Of a stretch of 64,000 bases of DNA, positions 1 to 8,880 are shown piece by piece. The notes below the pieces were generated by a model. It saw only the letters and a program-made list of their open reading frames with translations, did no database searches and was not told the origin of the DNA. This DNA is from Roseiarcus sp963772555 (GTDB taxonomy: Bacteria; Pseudomonadota; Alphaproteobacteria; Rhizobiales; Beijerinckiaceae). The translations under genes and the position numbers were made by a program. Numbering within the stretch: position 1 is the stretch's first letter; the number at the start of each line of letters is the position of its first letter. The stretch lies in assembly GCA_963772555.1 (NCBI GenBank), contig CAVYXQ010000008.1, positions 124,001 through 188,000 on the forward strand, written 5' to 3'.

Positions 1-97
1 TCGCGGGGCGGGGCAAGCGCTTGATCCACTCGGGAACCGTTTTTCGCAGTTCCACGATCTGATCTTCATTTTTGATGAGCCGCGGATCGTGCTCCAT
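1..97 (-). CDS. partial hypothetical protein, N-terminal 32 residues
   Basis: An ATG at position 97 (minus strand) opens a frame with no stop to the window edge. It starts MEHDPRLIKNEDQ and contains EWIKRLPRP. A very strong purine-rich ribosome binding site (GGGGAGGGGGGC) lies directly upstream, which is the main reason to believe the start. The gene continues beyond the window, so no domain can be assigned. It diverges from the cyclic-nucleotide gene on the other strand. Confidence 0.5.
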   Translation of the reverse strand, partial: MEHDPRLIKNEDQIVELRKTVPEWIKRLPRPA

Positions 98-504
98 GCC
101 CCCCTCCCCATTTTTCGCGCGCATCGCCAACGGTTGGGTTCGCCGCGAACGGGCGATGTTGCCCTATGGCCTCTCTTCCGACAAGTCGATCATGCGTTGC
201 CGCAGCGGACGAATGGGCTTGTCGGGTATCGCGAAAGCTCCGGTCTCCCATCGGCCTCGACCACGCGATCTTGAGACAGGCCGAGACCTTCGCCGTGCCG
301 TTCAGCCCGCGTGAGGCTCCTCAGTCCTTCCCGCGGCCACGGGCGAGCGGTCTTGCCTATGCGAACAACGACCCGTTCGGCCCGATGTGGCGAACCGGTC
401 AAATCGAGATCGCAACAGCCGCATTAGGGTCTTTGGCCCTGGCTGCTTTAGGGCGGCCCTGCAGGCGCCAACGCTCGCCGGTTTTATTCGCCAGGGCCTC
501 GGGT
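98..504. other. intergenic region without a convincing gene
   Basis: About 400 bases between the divergent partial gene and the cyclic-nucleotide-binding gene. Short open frames exist on both strands but look like chance frames of high-GC DNA. One of them is only the upstream extension of the next gene. I see no clear promoter or repeat here. Confidence 0.5.
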
Positions 505-1095
505 TTGACAGAATCGGAGAAGAGGGTGGAATTTCCGGCGACGCGGGAGGTGATCCGGCAAGTGTCGATTTTCGTCTTCGGGCTGCTCACGGACGCCGAA
601 GTTGCGTGGATGGCGCAAGCCGGCGTGCAGCGACCGATCCGGGGCGGGGAAATCCTCGTCGAGGAAGGACGGCCGGCGGATTCCGTGATCTTCCTGTTGC
701 AGGGCGAATGCGTGGTCACCGAGCGCGCGGCAGGAGAGATTGCGCGGCTGGGGGTCGGCGAGGTCGTCGGGGAAATCTCGTTCCTGGATGCTGCGCCGCC
801 CTCCGCGACCGTGACGGCCGTCGGCGACGGACTGGCCCTCTTCCTCGACAAGGAAACGCTGGCGCACAGGCTGGAGGCCGACATCGCCTTCGGCTGCCGC
901 TTCTACCGCGCCCTGGCGATCTTCCTGGCGCATCGAATGCGCGAAACAATGCGGCGGATGGGCGACCGCGGGCCGCCCGACCCTGACCCGCAACCTGCCG
1001 CCAAGGACGAACTCGATTCCCGCAGCCTGGGCGTCGTGTCGAAGGCCCGGGACCGGTTCGACCGGTTGCTCAAAAACTTGGTCGGCGAGCGCTGA
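505..1095 (+). CDS. cyclic nucleotide-binding domain protein (Crp/cNMP type)
   Basis: A protein of about 196 residues with a single cNMP-binding beta-barrel. Visible landmarks are the GGEILVEEGRPADSVIFLLQGE strand-turn block around residues 45-66 and the phosphate-binding-cassette-like GEISFLDAAPPSATVTA around residues 88-104. A helical tail ends in RDRFDRLLKNLVGER. There is no helix-turn-helix domain, so it is more likely a sensor or accessory regulator than a transcription factor. The frame is open far upstream. I favour TTG at 505, with GTG at 526 as alternative. The segment from about 767 to the stop reappears nearly unchanged at 5619-5950. Confidence 0.75.
   Translation: MTESEKRVEFPATREVIRQVSIFVFGLLTDAEVAWMAQAGVQRPIRGGEILVEEGRPADSVIFLLQGECVVTERAAGEIARLGVGEVVGEISFLDAAPPSATVTAVGDGLALFLDKETLAHRLEADIAFGCRFYRALAIFLAHRMRETMRRMGDRGPPDPDPQPAAKDELDSRSLGVVSKARDRFDRLLKNLVGER
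767..1091 (+). repeat. direct repeat, copy 1 (partner at 5619-5942)
   Basis: This is the parent segment of a direct repeat of about 325 bases, covering the second half of the cNMP barrel and the C-terminal tail. The partner starts with the same TCGGGGAAATCTCG and ends at the same GTCGGCGAGCG, after which the two sequences diverge. The intervening 4.5 kb contains otsA, the PRC-barrel gene and the HWE kinase, so recombination between copies would delete those genes. Confidence 0.8.
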
Positions 1096-1262
1096 TTGTG
1101 CTGCTCCCACGCGCTTGGCCCGAAGAGGGCGTACCGTCACGCTTCGGTTTGCTCCCAAACTCCAAGGCGTTCCTCCACCTCGACGCCAAGGTAGCGAACC
1201 AGGCTCTCGAGCTTCGTTCGGCCCACCAGGAGCTCCACAGCGCGTAGGTTTTGGTCGGCCGA

Positions 1263-2771
1263 CTACTGAGAGACGGCTTCGTGCGCGTCTGCGCCGTTTG
1301 CTCGGTGGGCGTTTGCTGCTCGCCGAAACGCGAGCGGCGCCGGGTCCGACCCACCGCTGAGCAGTGACCGGATGCCGCCCAGCAGACTATGCTTGGGCAG
1401 ACCGCCGGCCAGCGTCGACAGGTAGGACTTCGCCCATTTCTTGATGTCGTTCTGCATGAGATGGGCGAGCATCGGGGCGTGCCGCTCCCGTCGCTCCCCG
1501 AGCGGCATCTCCAAGGCGCGCTTCAGCGCGGCCGCGACGGCGTCCGTCTCGTGCGGATTGACGATCAGGGCGTGGTCGAGTTCCTTCGCCGCGCCGGCGA
1601 ACTGCGACAGCATCAACACGCCGGGGTTCTCGGGATCCTGCGCGGCCAGGAACTCCTTGGCGACGAGGTTCATGCCGTCGCGCAATGGCGTCACCATCCC
1701 GACGTCGGCCGCGCGATACATGCCGGCGAGGACCGTGCGCGAATAGGAGCGGTTGACATAGCGGATCGGCGTCCAGGCTGCATCGCCGAACCGCCCATTG
1801 ACCTTGCCGATGAGCCCCGTCACCTCGGATTCGATGTCGCCGTACTGCTTGATATCGGATCGGCTCTTGGGTGTCAGCTGCAAGAACGTAACCCTGCCAT
1901 GCCACTGCGGATTGAGCTCCAAGAACCGCTCGAACCCCTTGATGCGGTCGGGAATGCCCTTCGAATAGTCGAGCCGGTCGACGCCGAGCACGAGACTGTT
2001 GCCGCCAAGGCTCTCGCGCACAAGCGCGATCATCGCCGAGCGTCCGGCGTTGCGGGCGAGGCGCATATAGGCCTTGGTCTCGATGCTCACCGGGAAGGCG
2101 GCGAGCCGCACCCGGCGGCCGTCGATTTCGTAGCAGCAGCTCCGCATCTGGGCCGCGCCCTCAGAGGCGAGGTAGCGGGCGAGATTGTCGCGGTCGTTTT
2201 CTGTCTGGAGGCCGACGAGGTCGCAGTAAGTCAGCCCGCCGATGATCTCCCGGTGATGCGGCAGAGTCTGCAGGATGTCCGGCGGCGAGCAGGGCGTATG
2301 CAGGAAGAAGCCGATCCTGTTGCGGTGGCCGCGCGAGCGCAGTTCGCGGGCCAGCAGCATCAAATGATAGTCGTGGATCCAGACGACATCATCATCCCGG
2401 ATCAGCGCACTCAAGCGAGCGGCGAATATCCGGTTGACCCGGATGTAACCGCTCGCGTCGGCGCGCGAATACTCCTGGAGATCGACCCGGTAATGAAGAA
2501 TTGGCCACAGCACGCTGTTGGCGAGGCCGTTGTAATACTCCTGAATGTCGGTCTTCGACAGATCGATCAGGACGTAGGTCACCTTGTTGACGTCGACCGC
2601 GCGCGGTTCGCCGGTCTGCTCGTCGGTGACCTTGCCGCTCCAGCCAAACCACAGGCCGTCTCGATTTTTGAGCGCAGCCTTCACCGCCACCGCCATTCCG
2701 CCGGCGAGCGGGGCGCCCGCCGGATCGGGAACCGCGACCCGGTTCGAGACTATGATAAGGCGGGCGGCCAT
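1263..2771 (-). CDS. otsA: alpha,alpha-trehalose-phosphate synthase (UDP-forming)
   Basis: A GT20 family enzyme of 502 residues that joins UDP-glucose and glucose-6-phosphate to trehalose-6-phosphate in the cytoplasm, for osmotic and desiccation protection. Recognisable motifs are the N-terminal LIIVSNRVAVPDP, the GGMAVAVKAAL loop, WIHDYHLMLLARELR, GFFLHTPCSPP, GVDRLDYSKGIPDRIKGFE and LRDGMNLVAKEF. The length is normal or slightly long, with an Ala/Arg-rich tail after the catalytic domain. ATG 2771 follows GGAGACC at suitable spacing. No otsB phosphatase is adjacent, so the second step must be encoded elsewhere. Confidence 0.95.
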   Translation of the reverse strand: MAARLIIVSNRVAVPDPAGAPLAGGMAVAVKAALKNRDGLWFGWSGKVTDEQTGEPRAVDVNKVTYVLIDLSKTDIQEYYNGLANSVLWPILHYRVDLQEYSRADASGYIRVNRIFAARLSALIRDDDVVWIHDYHLMLLARELRSRGHRNRIGFFLHTPCSPPDILQTLPHHREIIGGLTYCDLVGLQTENDRDNLARYLASEGAAQMRSCCYEIDGRRVRLAAFPVSIETKAYMRLARNAGRSAMIALVRESLGGNSLVLGVDRLDYSKGIPDRIKGFERFLELNPQWHGRVTFLQLTPKSRSDIKQYGDIESEVTGLIGKVNGRFGDAAWTPIRYVNRSYSRTVLAGMYRAADVGMVTPLRDGMNLVAKEFLAAQDPENPGVLMLSQFAGAAKELDHALIVNPHETDAVAAALKRALEMPLGERRERHAPMLAHLMQNDIKKWAKSYLSTLAGGLPKHSLLGGIRSLLSGGSDPAPLAFRRAANAHRANGADAHEAVSQ

Positions 2772-2911
2772 ATGACGGTCTCCGTCCTAATGAATTGACG
2801 AGTGGCGGGGACGCGACGCTCCGGCCCCGGCCGCAAAGCGCGGCGCAAGCGCGCTTCGCAGCCGTCCGGAGCGTCGCTGGGATCAGCGAATCTGCGCCGT
2901 GCGAAGGCCGA

Positions 2912-3616
2912 TCACGGGGTCGTCTTTTTCATCGGCTCGCCGCCGCCTGCAGGCCGCGTCTCGGACTCGGCGAGCGTGCTTTCTGCATATTTAAAGTCAG
3001 GCGCCGCCTTCAGCTGCGCCAGGGTCACATTGAGCATCGCCTTGTCGGGATAACCCTGGATCGCTTCGGTGACTGCCGGGTTCGTCTCCTTCATCGGCGG
3101 CGGCCCCGCGGGCTGCCCGTTGGTCGACGCGACCGGGTTGGCGGGCGGGTTCTCCGTCGCCGGCACCTTCCGGGGTTCCGTTTTCCATTGAATCGCTGAG
3201 AACGGAACGGCCACGTCCTTCTTCCCAAAGCCGAGGAATCCGCCCATCCCAATGACAACGGTTTGGGCTGCCCCGTCATGGTCCATCAATATGTCGTCGA
3301 TCTTCCCCAGCTGCTTGCCGTCCGCGCCGAAAACCCCGACGCCGATAAGCTTCGGCGCGCGCCACTGCGTCTCTTGTTGCGTCGTCACGAAGCTTATGCC
3401 AGATGGCGCCTGGGTATTGGTCGCGCCGGCTTGACTTTTGTCCGGCTGCGCGCCTTGCATGGACGTTTGGGCGGGCTTGTTCTGGTCCGGCTTCATCGGC
3501 TCCTGCTTCATCGGAGCCGCCGGATTCGCCGCGCCGCCCGGCGACTGCTGCGCGAACACGGCGGACCCTGCGAGCGCAGTGCTGAACAATGTGGCGTAAG
3601 CAAGCGTCTTAAGCAT
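2912..3616 (-). CDS. exported PRC-barrel domain protein
   Basis: A 234-residue protein with a Sec signal peptide (MLKTLAYATLFSTALAGSAVFA, cleavage after AFA). A low-complexity Pro/Gln/Lys linker follows, then a PRC-barrel around residues 85-150 (LIGVGVFGADGKQLGKIDDILMD, VVIGMGGFLGFGKKDVAVPF). PRC-barrel proteins of this kind are periplasmic and often stress-induced in rhizobia, but their biochemical role is poorly defined. The start at 3616 is chosen because AGGAGG sits seven to eight bases upstream and the signal peptide begins there; the frame is open 99 codons further. Confidence 0.85.
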   Translation of the reverse strand: MLKTLAYATLFSTALAGSAVFAQQSPGGAANPAAPMKQEPMKPDQNKPAQTSMQGAQPDKSQAGATNTQAPSGISFVTTQQETQWRAPKLIGVGVFGADGKQLGKIDDILMDHDGAAQTVVIGMGGFLGFGKKDVAVPFSAIQWKTEPRKVPATENPPANPVASTNGQPAGPPPMKETNPAVTEAIQGYPDKAMLNVTLAQLKAAPDFKYAESTLAESETRPAGGGEPMKKTTP

Positions 3617-4016
3617 CTTCGCCTCCTCGTCGGCGAGCGCTGGCTTCAGGCGTCGACCTTCTCGGGTACTGCTCCAACGCCTGCACGCCGCTCCGCATGC
3701 TTCACAGCGGATGGGGCTCGCCGTCATTGGCTCCCACTGGAGCTCCCGCATCTCAATTCGCCGCGGACGGGAAAGTTCCAGCACCGGGTTATCGAGGGCA
3801 GGATGGAACGCCGCTGCATATGGTATCGGACGAATCGAGCCCCCACCGAAACTCTCATTCGGGAGAATAGCTTGATCAGAGGGGGGCCGCGGGTCCCGGC
3901 AGTTGCGCCGCACGGTGCGCCGACGCGTTGTTGTCTATTTCCGCCGTCGGGGTCCGGCACAGCGAAATCCTGACTTGTGTGTGGCGAGCCGGTCTGCGAA
4001 GATCGCCTTCAGGCCA
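3617..4016. other. divergent intergenic region
   Basis: About 400 bases separating the PRC-barrel gene from the histidine kinase. It must contain both promoters, but I recognise no defined operator. The upstream part of the kinase frame (TTG at 3903, GTG at 3981) extends into it and could be translated if an earlier start is used. Confidence 0.4.
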
Positions 4017-5081
4017 GTGTCAAACAATGTTGTTGGAAGCAGCGCAGCGCCTCCACCTCGAGGCAGAGCCGACGACCGCTTGTCGGACGATCGCGCCGCG
4101 CAGCTCTACACTGCGATCGTCCAGTCCTCCGAGCAGGCTATTCTTTCCACGGACCTCAGTGGCATTATTTTGACCTGGAATCATGGGGCGCAACGGCTTC
4201 TCGGCTATTCGGCGAATGAGGCGATTGGCAGGCCAGTGACGATCATCTTTCCTTCCGACCGAGAGAACGAGCACACGATAATCTTCGACCGCATTCGTCA
4301 CATTGAGGCGGTCAATCAACGTGAGACGGTTCTACGGCGCAAGGACGGCAGCCTGGTCGAAGTCTCCCTGGCTGCTTCGCCGATTTGGGGCCGCAACGGC
4401 GAGATTATCGGGACGTCCAAGATCGCCAGTGACATCACGGCGCGCAAACGGGCGCAGGAGCGGCAAGAGCTGCTGCTCAGGGAGATGGACCATCGCGTCA
4501 AGAATTTGTTCTCTCTGGCGATCAGCGTCGTGAGCCTGAGCGGCCGCTCGGCGAGCAGCGTCGATGAGCTCATAAGATCAGCGCGCGAGCGGTTATCCGC
4601 TCTTGCCCGCGCGCATGCGTTGACCCTGTCGCAGGGGCTCAGGCACGCTCCGCCGGCCGCGAAGCCGACGACTCTCCGTTCGCTCATACGAGCAATCGTC
4701 GCTCCTTACGAAGAGCTTGGCGACACCCTACGTCCTCGATTTTCGATCGTCGCGTGCGACATTGAGATTTCAGGTGCGGCCGTCTCGAGCATGGCGTTGC
4801 TGCTGCATGAATTCGCGACAAATTCCGCGAAATATGGCTCGCTTTCCGTGTCAGAAGGACAAATTGAAATCGATTGTCGGGAACACGGCCTTACAGTCGT
4901 GGTCACTTGGACAGAGCGCAACGGACCCGCCGTCGCCCCGCCGGCAGACAATGAAGGTTTCGGCGCGGTCCTCGTGCGCGCCGCCGTCAAAGGCCAGCTC
5001 GGCGGGGATATTATTTACGATTGGAACTCCGAAGGGCTTGTCATCCGCCTTTCTATTCCCCGAACACGCCTGTCGGAGTGA
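4017..5081 (+). CDS. PAS-domain HWE-family sensor histidine kinase
   Basis: A cytoplasmic sensor kinase of roughly 354 residues. A PAS fold comes first (YTAIVQSSEQAILSTDLSG to DITARKRAQ). The HWE dimerisation box follows, with phospho-acceptor His in LLREMDHRVKNLFSLAI. The ATP-binding domain shows LLLHEFATNSAKYGSLS (N box), the diagnostic WTERNGP (WxE) and GFGAVLVRAAV (G box). Such kinases often feed the alphaproteobacterial general stress or light responses. No membrane segment and no cognate response regulator are next to it. The start is uncertain: GTG 4017 is used here, with TTG 3903 and GTG 3981 also in frame. Confidence 0.85.
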   Translation: MSNNVVGSSAAPPPRGRADDRLSDDRAAQLYTAIVQSSEQAILSTDLSGIILTWNHGAQRLLGYSANEAIGRPVTIIFPSDRENEHTIIFDRIRHIEAVNQRETVLRRKDGSLVEVSLAASPIWGRNGEIIGTSKIASDITARKRAQERQELLLREMDHRVKNLFSLAISVVSLSGRSASSVDELIRSARERLSALARAHALTLSQGLRHAPPAAKPTTLRSLIRAIVAPYEELGDTLRPRFSIVACDIEISGAAVSSMALLLHEFATNSAKYGSLSVSEGQIEIDCREHGLTVVVTWTERNGPAVAPPADNEGFGAVLVRAAVKGQLGGDIIYDWNSEGLVIRLSIPRTRLSE

Positions 5082-5618
5082 GCGACGCCATTGTGCAATT
5101 GCAAACATGGAAAACCAGTCGCGGCGGCAAGAGTCCGCTCTTTAAATGGCCGCTACATCGCCGCGACGGCATAGACAAGCGGCCTCGTTGGTCACCCAGA
5201 TGTGGGGTTATCCTCGAGGAGTGTGCGCCGAGAGCTTCCCTCTGCGCTTTTTACAGTCACCAACAGGCGACGCCTGACCAGAAAGTCCACTATCGACAAC
5301 CGTCTTTCGGCGAGTCGCCATTTTCTGTCCGATACTGGCGACGCGTTCGGTTCTCGCGTTCTCGGCGAAGGGTTCGGCCGCATCATGCGCCTCCCTTGTT
5401 CGATCCGCCCCTTTTCCAGACCCAGCCTTTTGATCACCCCCAAGGTTTGCGTGCAACACGCGTTACCCGCGCGAGACGTAGCCTCAACTCTCCGATTATA
5501 CCACAAATTTTGGCTTTTTTTTGGACGGTTTTCCTTGAATTTTTGGGGCGCGTTTCCTTCAATCAAAGAGCGGTCCATTCCGGCCGGCGGCAACACATCG
5601 TCGACGCCGAGAAAGCAA
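5082..5618. other. intergenic region ending at a duplicated gene fragment
   Basis: About 540 bases without a supported gene. Positions 5495-5560 form a patch richer in A and T than its surroundings, with several T runs, immediately before the headless cyclic-nucleotide gene copy. It may mark the junction of the duplication. No insertion sequence ends are visible. Confidence 0.4.
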
Positions 5619-5950
5619 TCGGGGAAATCTCGTTCCTGGATGCTGCGCCGCCCTCCGCGACCGTGACGGCCGTCGGCGACGGACTGGCCCTCTTCCTCGA
5701 CAAGGAAACGCTGGCGCGCAGGCTGGAGGCGGACATCGCCTTCGGCTGCCGCTTCTACCGCGCCCTGGCGATCTTCCTGGCGCATCGAATGCGCCAGACG
5801 ATGCGGCGGATGGGCGACGGCGGCCCGCCCGACCCTGACCCGCAACCTGCCGCCAAGGACGAACTCGATTCCCGCATCCCGGGCGTCGTGTCGAAGGCCC
5901 GGGACCGGTTCGACCGGTTGCTCAAAAACTTGGTCGGCGAGCGGCGATGA
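5619..5950 (+). pseudogene. 5'-truncated copy of the cyclic nucleotide-binding gene at 505-1095
   Basis: From about 5619 the sequence repeats 767-1091 almost base for base in the same orientation. The encoded peptide runs from IGEISFLDAAPPSATV to LLKNLVGERR and differs from the parent at only a few residues (for example H to R, E to Q, RSL to RIP). The first half of the cNMP barrel is missing, so it cannot make a working domain unless fused to the upstream open frame. It is best read as a segmental duplication remnant lying 4.9 kb from the parent. Confidence 0.8.
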
Positions 5951-5969
5951 GCGTAGCGTTGCGACCCGC

Positions 5970-6986
5970 TTGGCGCTAATTGGAGTTCCCCGCCCGCCGA
6001 AGTTCCCAAGCTTGCTCCCCGCCCTTCGAGTCGCCGTCGCGTTCGCCGCCATTGCAAGTCTGGCCTCCCCGGCGCTGGCCGGCGACTGCATTTTCAGGCC
6101 GGCGCCCGGCGGCAGCCTCGCTTCGATCAGCTTCTATCGGCCGGCGCTCGAAGAATGCATTGGCGCGGACGGACGCGAGGCCTTCGCCATCCGCGAGATG
6201 AGCATCGGCAATCAGAGCGTCGCCCTCGTCGCCGATTCCGAGGCGCTGACGACGCGGCTCGAACGATCCGAATGCCTTTCCTGCCGCGAGGCCAGCGAGG
6301 AGACCCTGGCGGAGACCAGAATGGGCCGCGCGGTCGCCGCTTCGGCCGCCGCGCCCGGCGTCGAGCATCGCGGCTTTCTCGAGAACGCCGGCCTCACGCG
6401 GGGAGCGCAGCCGGGCGCCTACGTCACCGGCGATCTCTGCCCGAGCCCGCGGCCGCTCGATCGGAGCTTCTTCACCCGGCTCGCGGCGACCGAGCCGCAC
6501 GCGCCGGTCGCGCTTGCGGTCTCGGGCCTCTGGCTCGTCCATCACCCGCAGGACTTCCGCTGGCTCATCGGCGAGCGCGACGCCGGAGCGCTCGACATCG
6601 TCTGGGTCGACCACACCTTCACCCACCCCTATCGGCGGAAGCTGCCCGACGCCTTCAACTATCTCTTGACCCCGGGCGTCGACGCCGACCGGGAGCTCCT
6701 CGATACCGAACGGCTCCTCATCGCCGAGGGGGAAACGCCGTCGCTCTTCTTCCGCTTCCCCGGGCTCGTCTCGAGCGATCCGCTGATGCAGGCGGTCCGC
6801 CGGTTCCATCTGGTGACGCTCGGCGCCGACGCGTGGCTGGCGATCGGCCAGAAGCCGGGACCCGGCTCGATCGTGCTCGTGCATCCGAACGGCAACGAGC
6901 CCGACGGCCTCAGGCGTTTCGCTGCGGACGTGGCGCGCGGCGCCATCGCCAAGCCGCTCGAGCCGCTGACGACGGCGCCGGAGTAG
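5970..6986 (+). CDS. exported polysaccharide-deacetylase-like protein
   Basis: A protein of 338 residues or fewer, with a hydrophobic N-terminal signal (LRVAVAFAAIASLASPALAG). The C-terminal half resembles a NodB-type carbohydrate esterase: HTFTHPY fits the His-x3-His metal motif, FFRFPGLVSSDPLM resembles the RxP motif, and IVLVHPNG resembles the LxH motif. The first Asp-Asp catalytic motif is not obvious (ALAVSGLWLVHHP sits there), so activity is uncertain. TTG 5970 is the longest start; TTG 6013 would also keep the signal. It may act on a cell-wall or surface polysaccharide. Confidence 0.65.
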   Translation: MALIGVPRPPKFPSLLPALRVAVAFAAIASLASPALAGDCIFRPAPGGSLASISFYRPALEECIGADGREAFAIREMSIGNQSVALVADSEALTTRLERSECLSCREASEETLAETRMGRAVAASAAAPGVEHRGFLENAGLTRGAQPGAYVTGDLCPSPRPLDRSFFTRLAATEPHAPVALAVSGLWLVHHPQDFRWLIGERDAGALDIVWVDHTFTHPYRRKLPDAFNYLLTPGVDADRELLDTERLLIAEGETPSLFFRFPGLVSSDPLMQAVRRFHLVTLGADAWLAIGQKPGPGSIVLVHPNGNEPDGLRRFAADVARGAIAKPLEPLTTAPE

Positions 6987-7064
6987 GCGGCTGCCGATCT
7001 ACCTTCCGGAGCGACCCCGCTCATCCGGATCATCCGGCGCAGGCCCTTAACCGGCCCTTCGGCC

Positions 7065-7096
7065 CACCCTCTCCCGCGAGCTGGAGAAGGGCAGGG
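7065..7096. repeat. palindromic intergenic repeat, imperfect copy
   Basis: An imperfect CCCTCTCCCGC...GGAGAAGGG dyad between convergent genes. It belongs to the same family as the repeats at 16964, 22346, 41972 and 56517. It could fold as a stem and end transcripts from both sides. Confidence 0.5.
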
Positions 7097-7102
7097 GCGC
7101 CG

Positions 7103-7858
7103 CTACCCGCGGCCGACGAACGGCATCTTGGTCGCCATGATCGTCATCGTCAGGATGTTGGTCGACAGCGGCAGGCTCGCCATGTGCACGATGGCCGCGG
7201 CGACTTCGTCCGGGTCCATCATCGGCTCGACCGCGATGCGCCCGTCGGCCTGCGGGACCCCTTCCGTCTGCTTGCGCGCCATCTCGGTCAGCGCGTTGCC
7301 GATGTCGATCTGGCCGCAGGCGATGTCGTGCGCGCGCCCGTCGAGGGCGATCGACCGGGTGAGGCCGGTGATCGCATGCTTGGTCGCGGTATAGGGCGCG
7401 GAGAAGGGTCTGGGCGAATGGGCGGAAATCGAGCCGTTGTTGATAATGCGGCCGCCCTGCGGCTTCTGCCGCTTCATCAGCGCGAAGGCGCCCTGCGCGC
7501 AGAGGAATGCGCCGTTGAGGTTGACGTCGACGACCGCCTTCCACTGCGCGTAAGTCAGTTCGTCGATGGGGACAGCGGGCGCGCCCGCCCCCGCGTTGTT
7601 GAAGAGGAGATCGAGCCGGCCGAAGCCGCGCTTGATTTCCGTGAACAGTCCCTTGACCGACCCCGGATCGCCGACGTCGCAGCTCGCCGGGAGCGCCCGG
7701 CGCCCGAGCGCGGCGATCTCGCCTGCGACCTGATCGAGAGGTTCCCGCCTCCTCCCGGCGAGCGCGACATGCCAGCCGGCGCGGGCGAGCGCTATCGCCG
7801 TCGCCCTGCCGATCCCGCTGCCGCCCCCGGTCACCAGCGCAATACGATCGCCCGCCAT
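7103..7858 (-). CDS. SDR family NAD(P)-dependent oxidoreductase
   Basis: A 251-residue classical short-chain dehydrogenase. The dinucleotide-binding TGGGSGIG is at the N terminus, NNAGAG follows the fourth strand, and the catalytic Ser and Tyr-x3-Lys lie in NNGSISAHSPRPFSAPYTATKHA. The substrate cannot be predicted. ATG 7858 follows a GGGAGG site. It starts 13 bases after the EamA gene stop on the same strand, so the two are probably co-transcribed. Confidence 0.85.
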   Translation of the reverse strand: MAGDRIALVTGGGSGIGRATAIALARAGWHVALAGRRREPLDQVAGEIAALGRRALPASCDVGDPGSVKGLFTEIKRGFGRLDLLFNNAGAGAPAVPIDELTYAQWKAVVDVNLNGAFLCAQGAFALMKRQKPQGGRIINNGSISAHSPRPFSAPYTATKHAITGLTRSIALDGRAHDIACGQIDIGNALTEMARKQTEGVPQADGRIAVEPMMDPDEVAAAIVHMASLPLSTNILTMTIMATKMPFVGRG

Positions 7859-7871
7859 CGAAGTCCTCCCG

Positions 7872-8747
7872 TCAAAGAGCCCGTTCCCGCCTCAGATCCG
7901 GCGTCATGCGCCAGAGCGCCGCGGCCAGCACGATCGCGCCGCCGACAAGGGTCGCCGCGCCCGGGTTCTCGCCGAAGGCAAGAAACACCCAGATCGGCGC
8001 GAGCACAACATCGAGCAGGCTGATGAGCCCGGCCTCGGCAGACGGGATGAGTTTCGCGCCCTCCATGAACACCACGAAGGCGAGGCCGATCGTGGTGAAG
8101 CCGAAGACGGACAGCACGGCGAAGTCATAAGGGCCGATCGCCGGATGCGGCGAGTTCAGGAGGCCGAAGACGCCGGAGCCCAGCGCGCCCACCGCGTTGA
8201 CGACCGTCATCGACGCGGCCGGCTGCCGCCGCTGCAAGACGACCATTCCGGCGAAGCACAGCGTCATCAGCGCCGACAGCGCCTGACCGAGGAGGCGCCC
8301 CGAGCCGAGGCCGTTCGCGACCATGATGGCGATGCCGGCAAAAGCGACGGCCCCGGCCACGATCGTGCGCCCCGACACCGCTTCGCGATTGACGAACCAG
8401 CCGATCGCCGCGGCGAGGAAGGGCAGCGTCGCGTAGATGATCATGACGTCGGCGATGGTCGTCGTCATCACCGAGGCGGTGTAGGCGGAGATCGCGACCA
8501 TCGCCAGCAGCGCGACGATCGGCGACAGGCGGCCGAAGGCGAACGGATCGTCCAGCCGGCCCCGCCGCCACTCGACCAGGCCAACGAGCGAAATCGAAAT
8601 CGAGCCGAGGAGCGCGCGCCAGCCGAGGACCGTCCACACGTCGAGATGCGAGAGAAGTCGGGCGAAGATCCCGGCCAGGCTCCAGAGCACGGTCGCCGTC
8701 AGTACGAGCAGCACGCCGCGTCGGCGCGCGGACTTTTCGCCCGGCAC
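7872..8747 (-). CDS. EamA/DMT-superfamily transporter
   Basis: An inner-membrane protein of about 291 residues with roughly ten hydrophobic segments arranged as two EamA repeats (GVLLVLTATVLWSLAGIFARLL; later VVFMEGAKLIPSAEAGLISLLDVVLAPIWVFLAFGE). Members export or exchange amino acids and metabolites; the substrate is unknown. The open frame runs upstream into the divergent MarC gene. GTG 8747 is preferred because it gives a family-typical length and has GAGGAG about ten bases ahead. It is probably the first gene of a two-gene operon with the SDR. Confidence 0.8.
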   Translation of the reverse strand: MPGEKSARRRGVLLVLTATVLWSLAGIFARLLSHLDVWTVLGWRALLGSISISLVGLVEWRRGRLDDPFAFGRLSPIVALLAMVAISAYTASVMTTTIADVMIIYATLPFLAAAIGWFVNREAVSGRTIVAGAVAFAGIAIMVANGLGSGRLLGQALSALMTLCFAGMVVLQRRQPAASMTVVNAVGALGSGVFGLLNSPHPAIGPYDFAVLSVFGFTTIGLAFVVFMEGAKLIPSAEAGLISLLDVVLAPIWVFLAFGENPGAATLVGGAIVLAAALWRMTPDLRRERAL

Positions 8748-8880
8748 TTGAAGTGAGCTCCTCGCCGCTTGGGGTTTCGGCGCCCGATGATAGGGGGTTC
8801 CGCGGCCGATGCCAAACGCGCGCCCCGGGCGCGGCTTGGTGTATGGTCGACCGGATGACGACGAAAACGGCTCGGACTTC

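Noticed and set aside
1389..2798. 469-codon plus-strand frame opposite otsA
   Set aside because: Antisense frame without motifs; otsA is unambiguous.
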